From positions 372,001-436,000 of the forward strand of contig NZ_JANLCK010000002.1 in assembly GCF_024979315.1 (NCBI RefSeq): DNA of 64,000 bases, in the 5' to 3' direction. The position numbers were made by a program, and so were the translations under genes. The notes below the pieces were generated by a model. That model worked only from the letters and a program-made list of their open reading frames with translations, searched no databases and was not told the origin of the DNA. The stretch is from Herbiconiux oxytropis. GTDB taxonomy: Bacteria > Actinomycetota > Actinomycetes > Actinomycetales > Microbacteriaceae. Numbering within the stretch: the first letter of the stretch is position 1; each line of letters opens with the position of its first letter. Shown in pieces: positions 1 through 7,987 of this stretch.

Positions 1-1454
1 CCCAGAAGCTGGGGCGCCTCACGGAGTCGACGGGGGCGATCGAGGAGTTCGCGATCGCCGGTGCCGTGAAGCCCTGGGCCATCGACGGCCTGGACGACCA
101 GGTCTGGGTGACCGACGAGCAGGCCCATAGGACATTCATCCTCGGCCGCGACGGATCCCGCGTGGAGTACACGACTTTCCTGACCTCGCCCACTGGCGTC
201 GAACTGCAGTCCTCGACGGCCGGAGTGGTCACGGGGGTGCTGACGGAGAAAGACGAGGCGTTCACCTTCGTCAGCGAAGGTGCAGGCAAGAGCATGAAGT
301 ACTACCCCCGCGCCGAGAGCCGCATGGACCTCAGCGGATTCGCCCTGCAGAGCGAACGGCTGTGGTACGTCGATCGCGGCACCAATACGATCGGCGTGGA
401 CGGACCAGGCAGTGCTCCTGTCGATTTCACCGTGGCCACGGCCGACAGCGGGTTGACAGGAGTCGCGCTCACGGAGAACCGGTACGTCTGGAGCGTCGCG
501 GCGCGGACCGGTCGGGTGATCCGGCTCGACATGCGCGTCGTACCCGGTGCCGATCGAGTGGGTGGCGTTGATCGTTTCGAGATGGCCGTCAACATGTCGC
601 GTCGGGGAGACCGGTACGGGGGCCAGACGGTCTTCGTGGCGAGCGGCAGCTCCTTCGCCGACGCACTGAGCGCCGGCCCCCTCGCCGCGCATCAGAATGC
701 ACCGATCCTCCTCACCGCGCAGGGGACGTTGCCTGACGTCACTCGCCGGGAGCTCACGCGGCTCGACCCCACGAGGGTCGTGGTCGTCGGCGGCCCGGCA
801 TCCGTCTCCGACGCGGTACTGGGGGCGATCCGGCGCGAGACGCGCGCGAAGGTGGAGCGTATAGGCGGCAGTGACCGCTATGCCGTGTCGCGCGCGCTGC
901 TCGCGAGTGACCTCGCTCCCGCACCGGGCAAGACGCTCTATGTGGCCAGCGGCAAGAGTTCTGCCGACGCTCTCTCGGCCACCCCCGCAGCGGCACATTT
1001 CGACGCGGGCATCCTGCTGGTCAGCGGCGGCGCAGCCGCTCTCTCAGGCGACGACCTAGCGGTCATCGAGGAGTATGCAGCCGCCGGTGCAACAGTCAAG
1101 ATCGCCGGTGGGGCGGCATCCGTCAGTGCCGGCATCGAAGCGCAGCTGGCGTCGCTCGGGCCGGTCAAGCGATTCGGCGGCGCCGACCGCTACGAAGTAT
1201 CGCAAGCGATCAACGAAGACGCCTTCCCCCGGGCCAACCGCGCCTATTTCGCGAGCGGGACGAGCTTCCCCGACGCGCTCGCAGGAGGGGCAGTGGCCGG
1301 CTCTGAGGACTATCCCGTCTACCTGACCAAGCCGAACTGCGTGCCGGAACGAGTGCTCGACCTTCTGACCGCGTCTGAGGTCGACCACGTGACGCTTCTC
1401 GGCGGTGAACGGACACTCACGAACGCCGTGCTCGAGTTCACCACCTGCGGCTGA
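1..1454 (+). CDS. CWB2-repeat cell-surface protein with Vgb-like beta-propeller (5' partial)
   Basis: The open frame runs in from the left edge (codons in phase with base 3), so the N-terminus and signal peptide are outside the window. The first ~175 visible residues match the end of a virginiamycin B lyase-like beta-propeller, with recurring V-W-V-x-D and V-x-R-x-D blade motifs. Three CWB2 (cell wall binding repeat 2) units follow. Each opens with R-[VIF]-G-G-x-D-R-[YF] and contains an A-S-G-x-S-F-x-D-A-L-S motif and a V-V-V-G-G motif. CWB2 modules are known to tether secreted proteins non-covalently to wall polymers. The next gene has the same architecture and starts one base after this stop, so the two look like a tandem duplication. 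The substrate of the propeller cannot be read from sequence. Confidence 0.88.
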   Translation, partial: QKLGRLTESTGAIEEFAIAGAVKPWAIDGLDDQVWVTDEQAHRTFILGRDGSRVEYTTFLTSPTGVELQSSTAGVVTGVLTEKDEAFTFVSEGAGKSMKYYPRAESRMDLSGFALQSERLWYVDRGTNTIGVDGPGSAPVDFTVATADSGLTGVALTENRYVWSVAARTGRVIRLDMRVVPGADRVGGVDRFEMAVNMSRRGDRYGGQTVFVASGSSFADALSAGPLAAHQNAPILLTAQGTLPDVTRRELTRLDPTRVVVVGGPASVSDAVLGAIRRETRAKVERIGGSDRYAVSRALLASDLAPAPGKTLYVASGKSSADALSATPAAAHFDAGILLVSGGAAALSGDDLAVIEEYAAAGATVKIAGGAASVSAGIEAQLASLGPVKRFGGADRYEVSQAINEDAFPRANRAYFASGTSFPDALAGGAVAGSEDYPVYLTKPNCVPERVLDLLTASEVDHVTLLGGERTLTNAVLEFTTCG

Positions 1455-1455
1455 C

Positions 1456-3366
1456 GTGGGGACGGAAACCCGGGCGCGCCGAACGCTGACTACGCGCGTG
1501 CTGATAGGCATCCTCGGCATCGTGGCCGCTGCGGGCGTCGCCGTCCCGTCGAGTGCCTCCGAATCGACTCGGGAGGAGGCGCCGACCGACCCTGGGCGGT
1601 GGCTCACGGAGGTCGATCTGGGCAACCCGAACGGGCTTCCGAGCGACATCGTCGCGACGCGGGACGGCACGGTCTGGGTGTCTGTCTTCGGTGACCGCTC
1701 CGTGGAGAGACTCGACCGCACAGGAGCGGTGATCGCCACCTACGCGCTCTCCGGTGCGCCGTCGAGCGTGGCGGTCGACGACGAGGGCGGTGTGTGGGCG
1801 GCGGTGATCGCCTCCAACATGATCGCTCACATCAGCGCCGCGGGTGTCGTGCGTGAGTACCCGTTGCCCACGGCGAACTCGTTGCCTGCTCACGTCTGGG
1901 ATGCCGGCGGACAGGCGTACTTCACGGCCTCCGGCACGGGGAAGCTCGGCCGCCTCTCGGAATCCACCGGCGCCGTCGAGGAGTGGGTGATCCCGGGCGC
2001 CGTGCAGCTGGGGGAGCTCGACGGCCTTGGGGAGCAGGTGTGGGTGGTCGACGAGGGAGCCGGGGCGGTGTGGATGATCGATCGGGCGGGCGCCGTGCCG
2101 AGCAGATGGGACATCAAGGACATTCGGAAGATCGACCTCGAATCGATGGAGGGTGGTCGTGCTCACGGAACGGTGCAGACGACGACAGGGGTGGTGCGCT
2201 TTGATTACCCGACGTTCACCCATTTCGACGCCGGGGGTGAAGACCTCCGGGGTTTCGCGAGGATCGGGGATCGAACCTGGGCGGTGAGTGGGTCGACGAC
2301 GACGCTCTACGGTACGAGTCCGGGCTCGCGACTGACTTACTCTCTTCCGCCCTCAGCGCAGGTGTCAGCACTCGCGTTCAGCGAGTCGAGAGTGCTGTGG
2401 ATGGCCGATAGGAAGCGCGGGAAGGTGATCCGCTTCGACACGCTCGCAGCGGTCCAGACCTCCCGAGTCGGAGGTGCCGACCGCTACGAGGTCTCCGCGA
2501 ACGTCGCCAGGCGGTTCGACGATCCGAACGCCGACACCGTCTTCCTGGCGAGCGGTGAGAAGTTCGCCGATGCGCTGAGCGTGGGGCCGATGGCGAGCAG
2601 ACTGCGAGCCCCTGTGCTGTTGTCGACGAAATCGAGTCTGAGCGACAGCGTTCTCCGCGAGCTCATCCGCGCCGATCCCAAGAGGGTCGTGATCGTGGGT
2701 GGCCGCGCATCGATCTCCGACGAGGTGGTCGCCGTCATCCGCCGGGAGCTGCCGTCATCGACCTTCATCGATCGGATCGAGGGCGCGGACCGCTATGAGG
2801 TCTCGCGAGCTCTGCTCACCGGCGTGGACGCGCCGACCGATCCCGCGGCTCTCTACATCGCGAACGGCAGCACGTTTCCCGACGCCCTCTCGAGTACTCC
2901 GGCCGCGGCCGGAGCCAAGACCGGGGTCCTCCTGGTGAAAGGGAGCTCGGCAAAGCTCTCCCAGGCCGAGATGACACTCGTCTGGAGGTTCGCGACGGCC
3001 GGCGCCACGATCAAGATCGCCGGCGGGCCCGCCTCGGTGAGCACGGGTATCGAGGCCCAGATCGCCGAATTCGCGAAGGTGGTGCGATTCGACGGGCCCG
3101 ATCGGTACGCGGTGTCGCTAGCTCTCAACAGAGAGGCCTTCCCATCATCCAACCAGGCCTTCATCGCCAGCGGCACGACCTTCGCTGATGCCCTCAGCGG
3201 TGGTGCGATCGCCGGCCGGTTGAACGCGCCTCTTTATCTCTCGCGCCGGGAGTGCATGCCTCCCGAGGTGCTCGAACGACTCGCGACCGGCGTCCGGGAG
3301 ACGTTTCTCCTCGGTGGGGAGAACACGCTCACGCCCGCCGTACTCGATCTGACTGCATGCGGATAG
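1456..3366 (+). CDS. Secreted CWB2-repeat protein with Vgb-like beta-propeller
   Basis: This protein of about 636 residues starts at GTG 1456, one base after the preceding stop. From there an R-A-R-R n-region, a hydrophobic stretch (I-L-G-I-V-A-A-A-G-V-A) and a probable cleavage site near S-S-A-S form a signal peptide. An upstream in-frame GTG at 1405 would only add residues overlapping the previous gene. Residues ~50-330 form a beta-propeller of the virginiamycin B lyase/streptogramin lyase type. Residues ~340-636 hold three CWB2 units, each with the G-G-A/P-D-R-Y signature, and the protein ends in a cysteine-containing T-A-C-G as its neighbour does in T-T-C-G. A surface location, non-covalently bound to wall polymer, is expected from the family. 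No ribosome site is obvious, so translation may be coupled to the upstream gene. Confidence 0.9.
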   Translation: MGTETRARRTLTTRVLIGILGIVAAAGVAVPSSASESTREEAPTDPGRWLTEVDLGNPNGLPSDIVATRDGTVWVSVFGDRSVERLDRTGAVIATYALSGAPSSVAVDDEGGVWAAVIASNMIAHISAAGVVREYPLPTANSLPAHVWDAGGQAYFTASGTGKLGRLSESTGAVEEWVIPGAVQLGELDGLGEQVWVVDEGAGAVWMIDRAGAVPSRWDIKDIRKIDLESMEGGRAHGTVQTTTGVVRFDYPTFTHFDAGGEDLRGFARIGDRTWAVSGSTTTLYGTSPGSRLTYSLPPSAQVSALAFSESRVLWMADRKRGKVIRFDTLAAVQTSRVGGADRYEVSANVARRFDDPNADTVFLASGEKFADALSVGPMASRLRAPVLLSTKSSLSDSVLRELIRADPKRVVIVGGRASISDEVVAVIRRELPSSTFIDRIEGADRYEVSRALLTGVDAPTDPAALYIANGSTFPDALSSTPAAAGAKTGVLLVKGSSAKLSQAEMTLVWRFATAGATIKIAGGPASVSTGIEAQIAEFAKVVRFDGPDRYAVSLALNREAFPSSNQAFIASGTTFADALSGGAIAGRLNAPLYLSRRECMPPEVLERLATGVRETFLLGGENTLTPAVLDLTACG

Positions 3367-3396
3367 TGCCCCGCCCACGAAGGGTCTCAGGCGAGG

Positions 3397-3990
3397 TCAG
3401 GGGGTGGGGAGGAGCAGGGTGTCGAGGGGGAGACGGGTGCGGGGTGCGGACTCGCGGGCGCGGAGGGTGTCGTCGGGGAGGGCGTCCGGGGAGGCGAGGG
3501 TGCCGACCGCCGCCACCGTGACGGGGACCAGGTGGGCGGGGAGGCCGAAGGCCGAGGCCAGGCCGGCGGGGTCGATGCCGCCCATCTGATGCACGTGCAG
3601 GCCGTCGTGGTGGGCCTGGACGGTGAAGTAGGCCATCGCCTGTCCGAGGTCGTACTCGGCCCAGCGACGGGGCGCGCCGTGGTCGCCCACGGTCTCGGCG
3701 ACCGCCACCACGAGCGCACCGGCGCGATCCGCCCACGCCTGGTTGAAGCTCATCAGGTTCTCCACCACGGTCGTGAACTCCGGCGTGCCGCGGCGCGCCA
3801 CGATGAAGCGGGCCGGCTGCGAGTTGTTCGCCGACGGTGCCCACCGTGCCGCCTCGAGCGCCGCCGTGAGGCGCTGCTCATCGAGGGTCTCGGCGGCCTC
3901 GAAGGAGCGCGGGCTCCAGCGCTCGGCGAGGGTGGAGTGGATGGGGGTGCTGGTCTCGGCGGTGCGGGACGGGATGTCGACGATGCTCAT
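3397..3990 (-). CDS. Nitroreductase family FMN oxidoreductase
   Basis: A 197-residue protein of the FMN-dependent nitroreductase superfamily, which uses NAD(P)H to reduce nitro compounds, quinones or flavins in the cytoplasm. Family marks are S-P-R-S-F (residues ~29-33), the A-P-S-A-N-N-S-Q-P segment that contacts FMN, and the central D-L-G-Q-A-M-A-Y block. ATG 3990 is chosen because a GGAGG lies six bases upstream; a longer frame reaching 4167 overlaps the neighbouring gene and has no family similarity. A 14-bp perfect palindrome at 4045-4058 lies about 55 bases upstream and matches 13 of 14 bases of the core of the TetR-type operator at 23711-23738. Induction by the same repressor is therefore likely. 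Substrate unknown. Confidence 0.88.
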   Translation of the reverse strand: MSIVDIPSRTAETSTPIHSTLAERWSPRSFEAAETLDEQRLTAALEAARWAPSANNSQPARFIVARRGTPEFTTVVENLMSFNQAWADRAGALVVAVAETVGDHGAPRRWAEYDLGQAMAYFTVQAHHDGLHVHQMGGIDPAGLASAFGLPAHLVPVTVAAVGTLASPDALPDDTLRARESAPRTRLPLDTLLLPTP

Positions 3991-4039
3991 GATGGCCTCC
4001 AGAAGACGGGTGATGTCCTGCACGCCGTCGGGCAGAGTG

Positions 4040-4063
4040 GAAATCGGACCGCGGTCCGGATTC
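4040..4063. promoter_or_regulatory. Candidate TetR-type operator upstream of the nitroreductase
   Basis: The core CGGACCGCGGTCCG (4045-4058) is a perfect 14-bp palindrome, and the dyad extends imperfectly to 24 bp (4040-4063). It differs by one base from the core of the operator between the TetR gene and the FMN reductase gene (CGGACCGCAGTCCG). It sits 50 bases before the nitroreductase ATG, where a repressor would cover a promoter. The sharing of the site is seen; the regulator assignment is inferred. Confidence 0.65.
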
Positions 4064-4085
4064 ATCCAACGCAGAGGGGGATCGT

Positions 4086-5414
4086 TTATTCCGAGAGCGC
4101 GGCCGAGCCCCGCGCATCCGCTCGTGCAGGCCGGTGCGCGAGTCGGGCGGCGAGGCGGCCAGCCCACGTGACGAGGGTCTCGAGCGGCCCGCGCCGGCCG
4201 AGGAAGGTCAGGAACGAACCGATCAGCAGCGCCATCAGGATGTTCGCGAGCCAGAAGCCCCAGCTCGAGAGGAACCAGGGGGTGTCGAGCACCACGTACT
4301 CCTGCCAGGTGAGCTCACCGTAGGGCTTGCCGAGCATCACGAGCGTGACCGTGCCGACGAGCAGCACGTGCGCCGAGTAGACGGTGAGGGGGGCGGCCCC
4401 CGCGCCGAGCACGGGCGAGAGGATGCGCCGCGCAAGTGGGCCGAGCACCGTGCCGAGGAGCACGAGGAGGCCGATGACGGTGGTGGAGGATCCGATGGTG
4501 AGGATGAGATCGAAAGTCGTTCCGGTGTGGGCGGCGGAGGCCGCGAGCATCCAGGGCGATCCGAGCACGGGCCGGCCCGCGCCCGGATCGGTGAGGAGGC
4601 CGAGCGCCTCCTTCTCCGAGACGCCGAGCTCGGTGGCGAGCCCGCGCACGGCGCCCAGCGGCCCGTGTGCGAGCGCGGCGAGGGCGATCCCGCCCAGCCA
4701 GACCACAGCACCCACCGCCGCGAGCTTCGCCGCGACCACACGCAGAGCGGTGGCCCCGCCGGTCGAGGCGGCGGATGCGGTGGAACCACGTGCCGCGAGC
4801 AGGGTGCGGCCGATGGCCATGCCGACGAGCCCGTACGCGATCCAGATCAGCACCGGATACGTGCCCGTGACCAGCAGCCCCCTGAGCACCAGGAGCGGAT
4901 CGGCGAGCGAGAGCCAGTTGGGGTTCGAGGCCTCGCGCTCGGTGAGCTGGAACGCCTCGCCGAGGAGGTAGACGGCCACCGGAGCCGCCACGGCCACCAC
5001 GGCGCCGACGGACACGAGCACCCAGCGGGGCCACGTCACCGCGAGCGCGAGGAACCAGAACAGCACGCCGTAATAGGCGAGGATGACGAAGATCGGGATG
5101 TCGAGCAGTGTGAGCGTGAGCCCGATCGCCACGAGCGCGACACCGCGGCCCACGAGCATCAGGCGTGCGGCACCGGGACGCCGCTCGCGGATCGGGGCAC
5201 GCGTGGCGAGCACCGCACCCACCCCCGCGAGCACCGCGAACAGGGCCGACGCCCGCCCCTGGAACTGCTCCGACGACGCGACGTGCACCCCCGCGACCGA
5301 ATCGGCCCACAGCCAGGTGTGCGTGGCCATCATCCCGGCGATCGCCACGAACCGCGCCAGGTCGAGGCCCAGGATCCGTTCACGACCGGGGATGCCCGCG
5401 TGACCGCTCGTCAT
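4086..5414 (-). CDS. Multipass membrane protein, HGSNAT/DUF418-like
   Basis: A 442-residue integral membrane protein with about ten hydrophobic helices. The N-terminal R-I-L-G-L-D-L-A-R-F-V-A-I-A-G-M-M-A-T-H segment is the hallmark of the heparan-alpha-glucosaminide N-acetyltransferase-like (DUF1624) and DUF418 families: an Arg, an Asp and a His at the membrane face. The C-terminal part (A-P-L-T-V-Y-S-A-H-V-L-L) fits the DUF418 end. Members are presumed to move acyl groups across the membrane, but the acceptor here is unknown. The ATG at 5414 has a GGGGGG tract just upstream. The stop lies 95 bases before the nitroreductase ATG, with a candidate operator between them, so the nitroreductase probably has its own promoter. 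Confidence 0.8.
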   Translation of the reverse strand: MTSGHAGIPGRERILGLDLARFVAIAGMMATHTWLWADSVAGVHVASSEQFQGRASALFAVLAGVGAVLATRAPIRERRPGAARLMLVGRGVALVAIGLTLTLLDIPIFVILAYYGVLFWFLALAVTWPRWVLVSVGAVVAVAAPVAVYLLGEAFQLTEREASNPNWLSLADPLLVLRGLLVTGTYPVLIWIAYGLVGMAIGRTLLAARGSTASAASTGGATALRVVAAKLAAVGAVVWLGGIALAALAHGPLGAVRGLATELGVSEKEALGLLTDPGAGRPVLGSPWMLAASAAHTGTTFDLILTIGSSTTVIGLLVLLGTVLGPLARRILSPVLGAGAAPLTVYSAHVLLVGTVTLVMLGKPYGELTWQEYVVLDTPWFLSSWGFWLANILMALLIGSFLTFLGRRGPLETLVTWAGRLAARLAHRPARADARGSAALSE

Positions 5415-5436
5415 GCATCCCCCCGATCGTCGTCGA

Positions 5437-6162
5437 TCAGACGATACCGTCCGTCTGGCCCGAGCGGTGCTTGCGCACCCGGCTGATCACGAACCAGCCG
5501 ACCGCTGCCACCACGGCCGCGATCACGACGTACTTCAGGATGTCGGCGTACTGCTCGACGATGTGCCACTGCTCACCGAGCCAGAAGCCCGCGAGGATGA
5601 AGAGGGTGTTCCAGATCAGGCTGCCGGCCGTGGTGAGCAGCGCGAACTTCCACACCGGCATCCGTTCGATGCCCGCCGGGATCGAGATCAGGCTGCGGAA
5701 GATCGGCAGCATGCGGCCGAAGAACACCGCCTTCGAACCGTGCTTCCTGAACCACTCCTCGGTCTTGTCGACGTCGGACACATCGACGAGGGGGAGCTTC
5801 TTCGCGATCCGCTTGATGCGGTCGATGCCGAGCCATGCGCCGATGCCGTAGAGCGCGAGGGCTCCGACGAGGGAGCCGAGTGTGGTGAAGACGATCGCCG
5901 CCACGAGGTTCAGGTCGCCGCGGCTGGCCGCGAAGCCCGCGAGCGGCAGGATGACCTCGCTCGGGATGGGAGGGAAGAGGTTCTCGACCGCCACCGCGAT
6001 GCCGGCACCGGGAGCACCGAGGGTCTCCATGAGTCCGACGACCCAGTCGCCGACGGCGCCGAGGCTCGAGTCGCCGGATCCGCTCCCGCCGCCCTCCCCA
6101 CCGGGGGAGTCGGGAGCTGTGCTGAGGAGGAGAACGGATGGGTCGGCATGGGCCAGGCTCAT
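5437..6162 (-). CDS. DedA family (VTT domain) membrane protein
   Basis: A protein of about 241 residues. A short Gly/Ser-rich extracytoplasmic N-terminal stretch precedes the DedA/SNARE-associated (VTT) domain. Typical features are E-N-L-F-P-P-I-P-S-E (residues ~58-67), the G-[AS]-x-x-G-[AT]-x-x-x-Y-x-I-G helix, and F-x-G-R-M-L-P-I-F-R-[ST] in the second half, where the Arg and Pro residues are conserved. DedA proteins are membrane transporters/scramblases linked to lipid-carrier recycling and envelope stress. The ATG at 6162 is preferred over an upstream TTG at 6171. The gene sits 22 bases upstream of the acyltransferase-like gene on the same strand and may be co-transcribed with it. Confidence 0.9.
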   Translation of the reverse strand: MSLAHADPSVLLLSTAPDSPGGEGGGSGSGDSSLGAVGDWVVGLMETLGAPGAGIAVAVENLFPPIPSEVILPLAGFAASRGDLNLVAAIVFTTLGSLVGALALYGIGAWLGIDRIKRIAKKLPLVDVSDVDKTEEWFRKHGSKAVFFGRMLPIFRSLISIPAGIERMPVWKFALLTTAGSLIWNTLFILAGFWLGEQWHIVEQYADILKYVVIAAVVAAVGWFVISRVRKHRSGQTDGIV

Positions 6163-6215
6163 GGCACCCAACCTACTGGGGCAGAACTGAAGCGGCGCTG
6201 AAAGGGGGCTCCCGC

Positions 6216-6554
6216 TCAGGAGCGCACGAGCCGGGCGATGGCGGCAGAGGCCTCCTTGAGCTTCGCGTCGGCGACGTCGCCGCCCTCGGCAACGGCCTCC
6301 ACCACGCAGTGCGCGAGGTGCTCCTCGAGGAGGCCGAGCGCGACCGACTCCAGCGCGCTCGTGACCGCTGAGATCTGGGTGAGGATGTCGATGCAGTACT
6401 TCTCCTCGTCGACCATGTTCTGCAACCCCCGCGCCTGACCCTCGATGCGCTTGAGCCGCTTGAGATAGGCATCCTTGTTGGAGATGTAGCCGTGGTGGGC
6501 ATGGCCCCCGTCGGCGTGGTCCGCGTGGGCTGCGGTCTCATCGTGGTCGCTCAT
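6216..6554 (-). CDS. csoR: CsoR/FrmR-type metal-sensing repressor
   Basis: A 112-residue DUF156 protein. The four-helix CsoR fold carries the Cu(I) ligand triad Cys54, His79 and Cys83 (Y-C-I-D-I-L and E-E-H-L-A-H-C), and the R-L-K-R-I-E-G-Q-x-R-G motif of the first helix is intact. An unusual His-rich N-terminal extension (about six His in residues 4-21) may add metal affinity. CsoR proteins release DNA when they bind Cu(I), derepressing copper efflux genes. No copper ATPase or chaperone lies nearby, so the target is either elsewhere or the divergent small gene at 6569. Only 14 bases separate the two starts, and GAGAAT lies six bases before the ATG, a possible leaderless promoter. Confidence 0.9.
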   Translation of the reverse strand: MSDHDETAAHADHADGGHAHHGYISNKDAYLKRLKRIEGQARGLQNMVDEEKYCIDILTQISAVTSALESVALGLLEEHLAHCVVEAVAEGGDVADAKLKEASAAIARLVRS

Positions 6555-6568
6555 GCTTCGATTCTCTC

Positions 6569-6832
6569 GTGTCCGACACCGAGCCCCTGCAGGAACCGGC
6601 CGATGCGCAGTCGGCAGACAGGCATCCGGCCGCCGTCCGGCACCGCATCACGGGAGAGTGCTGCTCATCGGCGTGTGGGCGGCGGGAGCGGCTCGTCGTG
6701 CTCGGCGCGGTGGGCTTCATCGCCGTGGCGTCGTTCCTGCTCGGCGCGAACCACTCGAGGTTCCTCACCTGCGAGGACTTCACCCTCAGCGGTAACTCCG
6801 AGCCGCCCGGGTGCACGCCAGGTGACGTGTAA
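6569..6832 (+). CDS. Small single-pass membrane protein with Cys motifs, unknown function
   Basis: An 87-residue protein from GTG 6569. A polar N-terminus contains a Cys pair plus a third Cys (E-C-C-S-S-A-C-G, residues ~30-37). One membrane helix follows (V-V-L-G-A-V-G-F-I-A-V-A-S-F-L-L-G), and a short outside tail carries two more Cys (L-T-C-E-D and P-G-C-T-P). I do not recognise a family. It is divergent from the CsoR gene with a 14-bp gap, which makes metal regulation or metal handling worth considering; that is inference. The stop codon lies inside a long inverted repeat shared with the convergent aldolase gene. Confidence 0.6.
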   Translation: MSDTEPLQEPADAQSADRHPAAVRHRITGECCSSACGRRERLVVLGAVGFIAVASFLLGANHSRFLTCEDFTLSGNSEPPGCTPGDV

Positions 6833-6896
6833 CTGCAGATCTGCGGAGGACCGACCCCCTATACGGCGTCGGTCCTGCAGATTCCCGTAGTTACGC
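6827..6896. terminator. Long imperfect inverted repeat joining two convergent stop codons
   Basis: The perfect 9-bp stem AGGACCGAC (6847-6855) / GTCGGTCCT (6868-6876) is extended outward through ATCTGC/GCAGAT and GTAACT/AGTTAC segments. The whole imperfect dyad spans about 28 bp per arm. Both converging stop codons (TAA at 6830-6832, and TAA read on the minus strand at 6893-6891) lie inside it. A bidirectional intrinsic terminator is the simplest reading. Confidence 0.7.
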
Positions 6897-7958
6897 GGGA
6901 GCGACGGCCTCGAGCTCGCGGCGGAGGGCCGCCGCGAAGGCGTCGATGTCGTCGGGGGTGGTGTCGAAGGCGCACATCCAGCGCACCTCGCCGGTGGCGG
7001 GGTTCCAGTCGTAGAACCGGAACGACTCGCGGAGCCGGTCGGCGACTCCGGCGGGGACGATCGCGAAGACCGCGTTCGACTGGGTCGCCTGCGTGAGCGT
7101 GACCCCCGGCAGCCCCTCGACCGCGCTCCGCAGCCGGGCCGCCATCGCGTTCGCGTGCGACGCGGATTCCAGCCACAGGTCGCCCTCGTAGAGCGCGATC
7201 AGCTGCGCCGAGACGAACCGCATCTTCGAGGCCAGCTGCATGTCGAGCTTGCGCAGGAACGGGATGCCGGCGACGGTCTCGGGGTTCAGCACCACCACGG
7301 CCTCGCCGTAGAGCAGACCGTTCTTGGTGCCGCCGAGCGAGACCACGTCGACCCCGGCATCCGTGGTGAAGGCCCGGAGGGGTGCGCCGAGCGAGGCGGC
7401 GGCGTTGGAGATGCGCGATCCGTCGAGGTGGAGCTTCATGCCGAGCGAGTGCGCGTGCTCCGCGATGGCTGTGATCTCGTCGACCGAGTAGGCGGTGCCG
7501 AGCTCGGTGGTCTGGGTGATCGAGACGGCGAGCGGCTGGGCGCGGTGCTCGTCGCCCCAGCCCCACGCCTCCACGTCGATGAGGTCGGGCGTGAGCTTGC
7601 CGTCGGGCGTGGGCACGGTGAGGAGCTTGAGGCCGGCCACCCGCTCGGGCGCCGCGTTCTCATCGGTGTGGATGTGAGCGGTGCTCGCACAGACGACGGC
7701 ACCCCAGCGCGGCAGCATCGACTGCAGGCCCACCACGTTCGCTCCCGTGCCGTTGAACACCGGGAACGCCTCGGCCTGCGCGCCGAAGTGGTCGCGCAGC
7801 ACCTCCTGCAGGCGCGCCGTGTAGACGTCCTCGCCGTAGGCGATCTGGTGGCCGCCGTTGGCCCGGGCGAGGGCCTCGAGCACCTCGGGGTGCACGCCGG
7901 CGTAGTTGTCCGAGGCGAAGCCGCGGGAGGTGGGGTCGTGAAGGGGTGTCGTGGTCAC
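6891..7958 (-). CDS. ltaE: Threonine aldolase / beta-eliminating lyase family PLP enzyme
   Basis: A 355-residue fold-type I PLP enzyme of the low-specificity threonine aldolase group, which cleaves L-threonine or allo-threonine to glycine and acetaldehyde in the cytoplasm. Visible marks are S-D-N-Y-A-G-V-H-P near the N-terminus, Y-G-x-D-x-x-T (residues ~41-47), the L-H-L-D-G-S-R segment with the PLP-binding Asp and Arg, and the lysine of S-L-G-G-T-K-N-G (Lys202), which forms the Schiff base. Length is normal for the family. The start is GTG 7958; GGAGGG directly abuts it and GAGACT lies just upstream, so a leaderless start is possible. The gene symbol is by family similarity; exact substrate stereochemistry is not visible. 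Confidence 0.85.
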   Translation of the reverse strand: MTTTPLHDPTSRGFASDNYAGVHPEVLEALARANGGHQIAYGEDVYTARLQEVLRDHFGAQAEAFPVFNGTGANVVGLQSMLPRWGAVVCASTAHIHTDENAAPERVAGLKLLTVPTPDGKLTPDLIDVEAWGWGDEHRAQPLAVSITQTTELGTAYSVDEITAIAEHAHSLGMKLHLDGSRISNAAASLGAPLRAFTTDAGVDVVSLGGTKNGLLYGEAVVVLNPETVAGIPFLRKLDMQLASKMRFVSAQLIALYEGDLWLESASHANAMAARLRSAVEGLPGVTLTQATQSNAVFAIVPAGVADRLRESFRFYDWNPATGEVRWMCAFDTTPDDIDAFAAALRRELEAVAPA

Positions 7959-7987
7959 CCCTCCAGTCTCTCAGCCTCTCGGCGACC

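Noticed and set aside
4134-5486. Plus-strand frame opposite the acyltransferase-like membrane protein
   Set aside because: A shadow frame with low-complexity Glu-Arg-His content.
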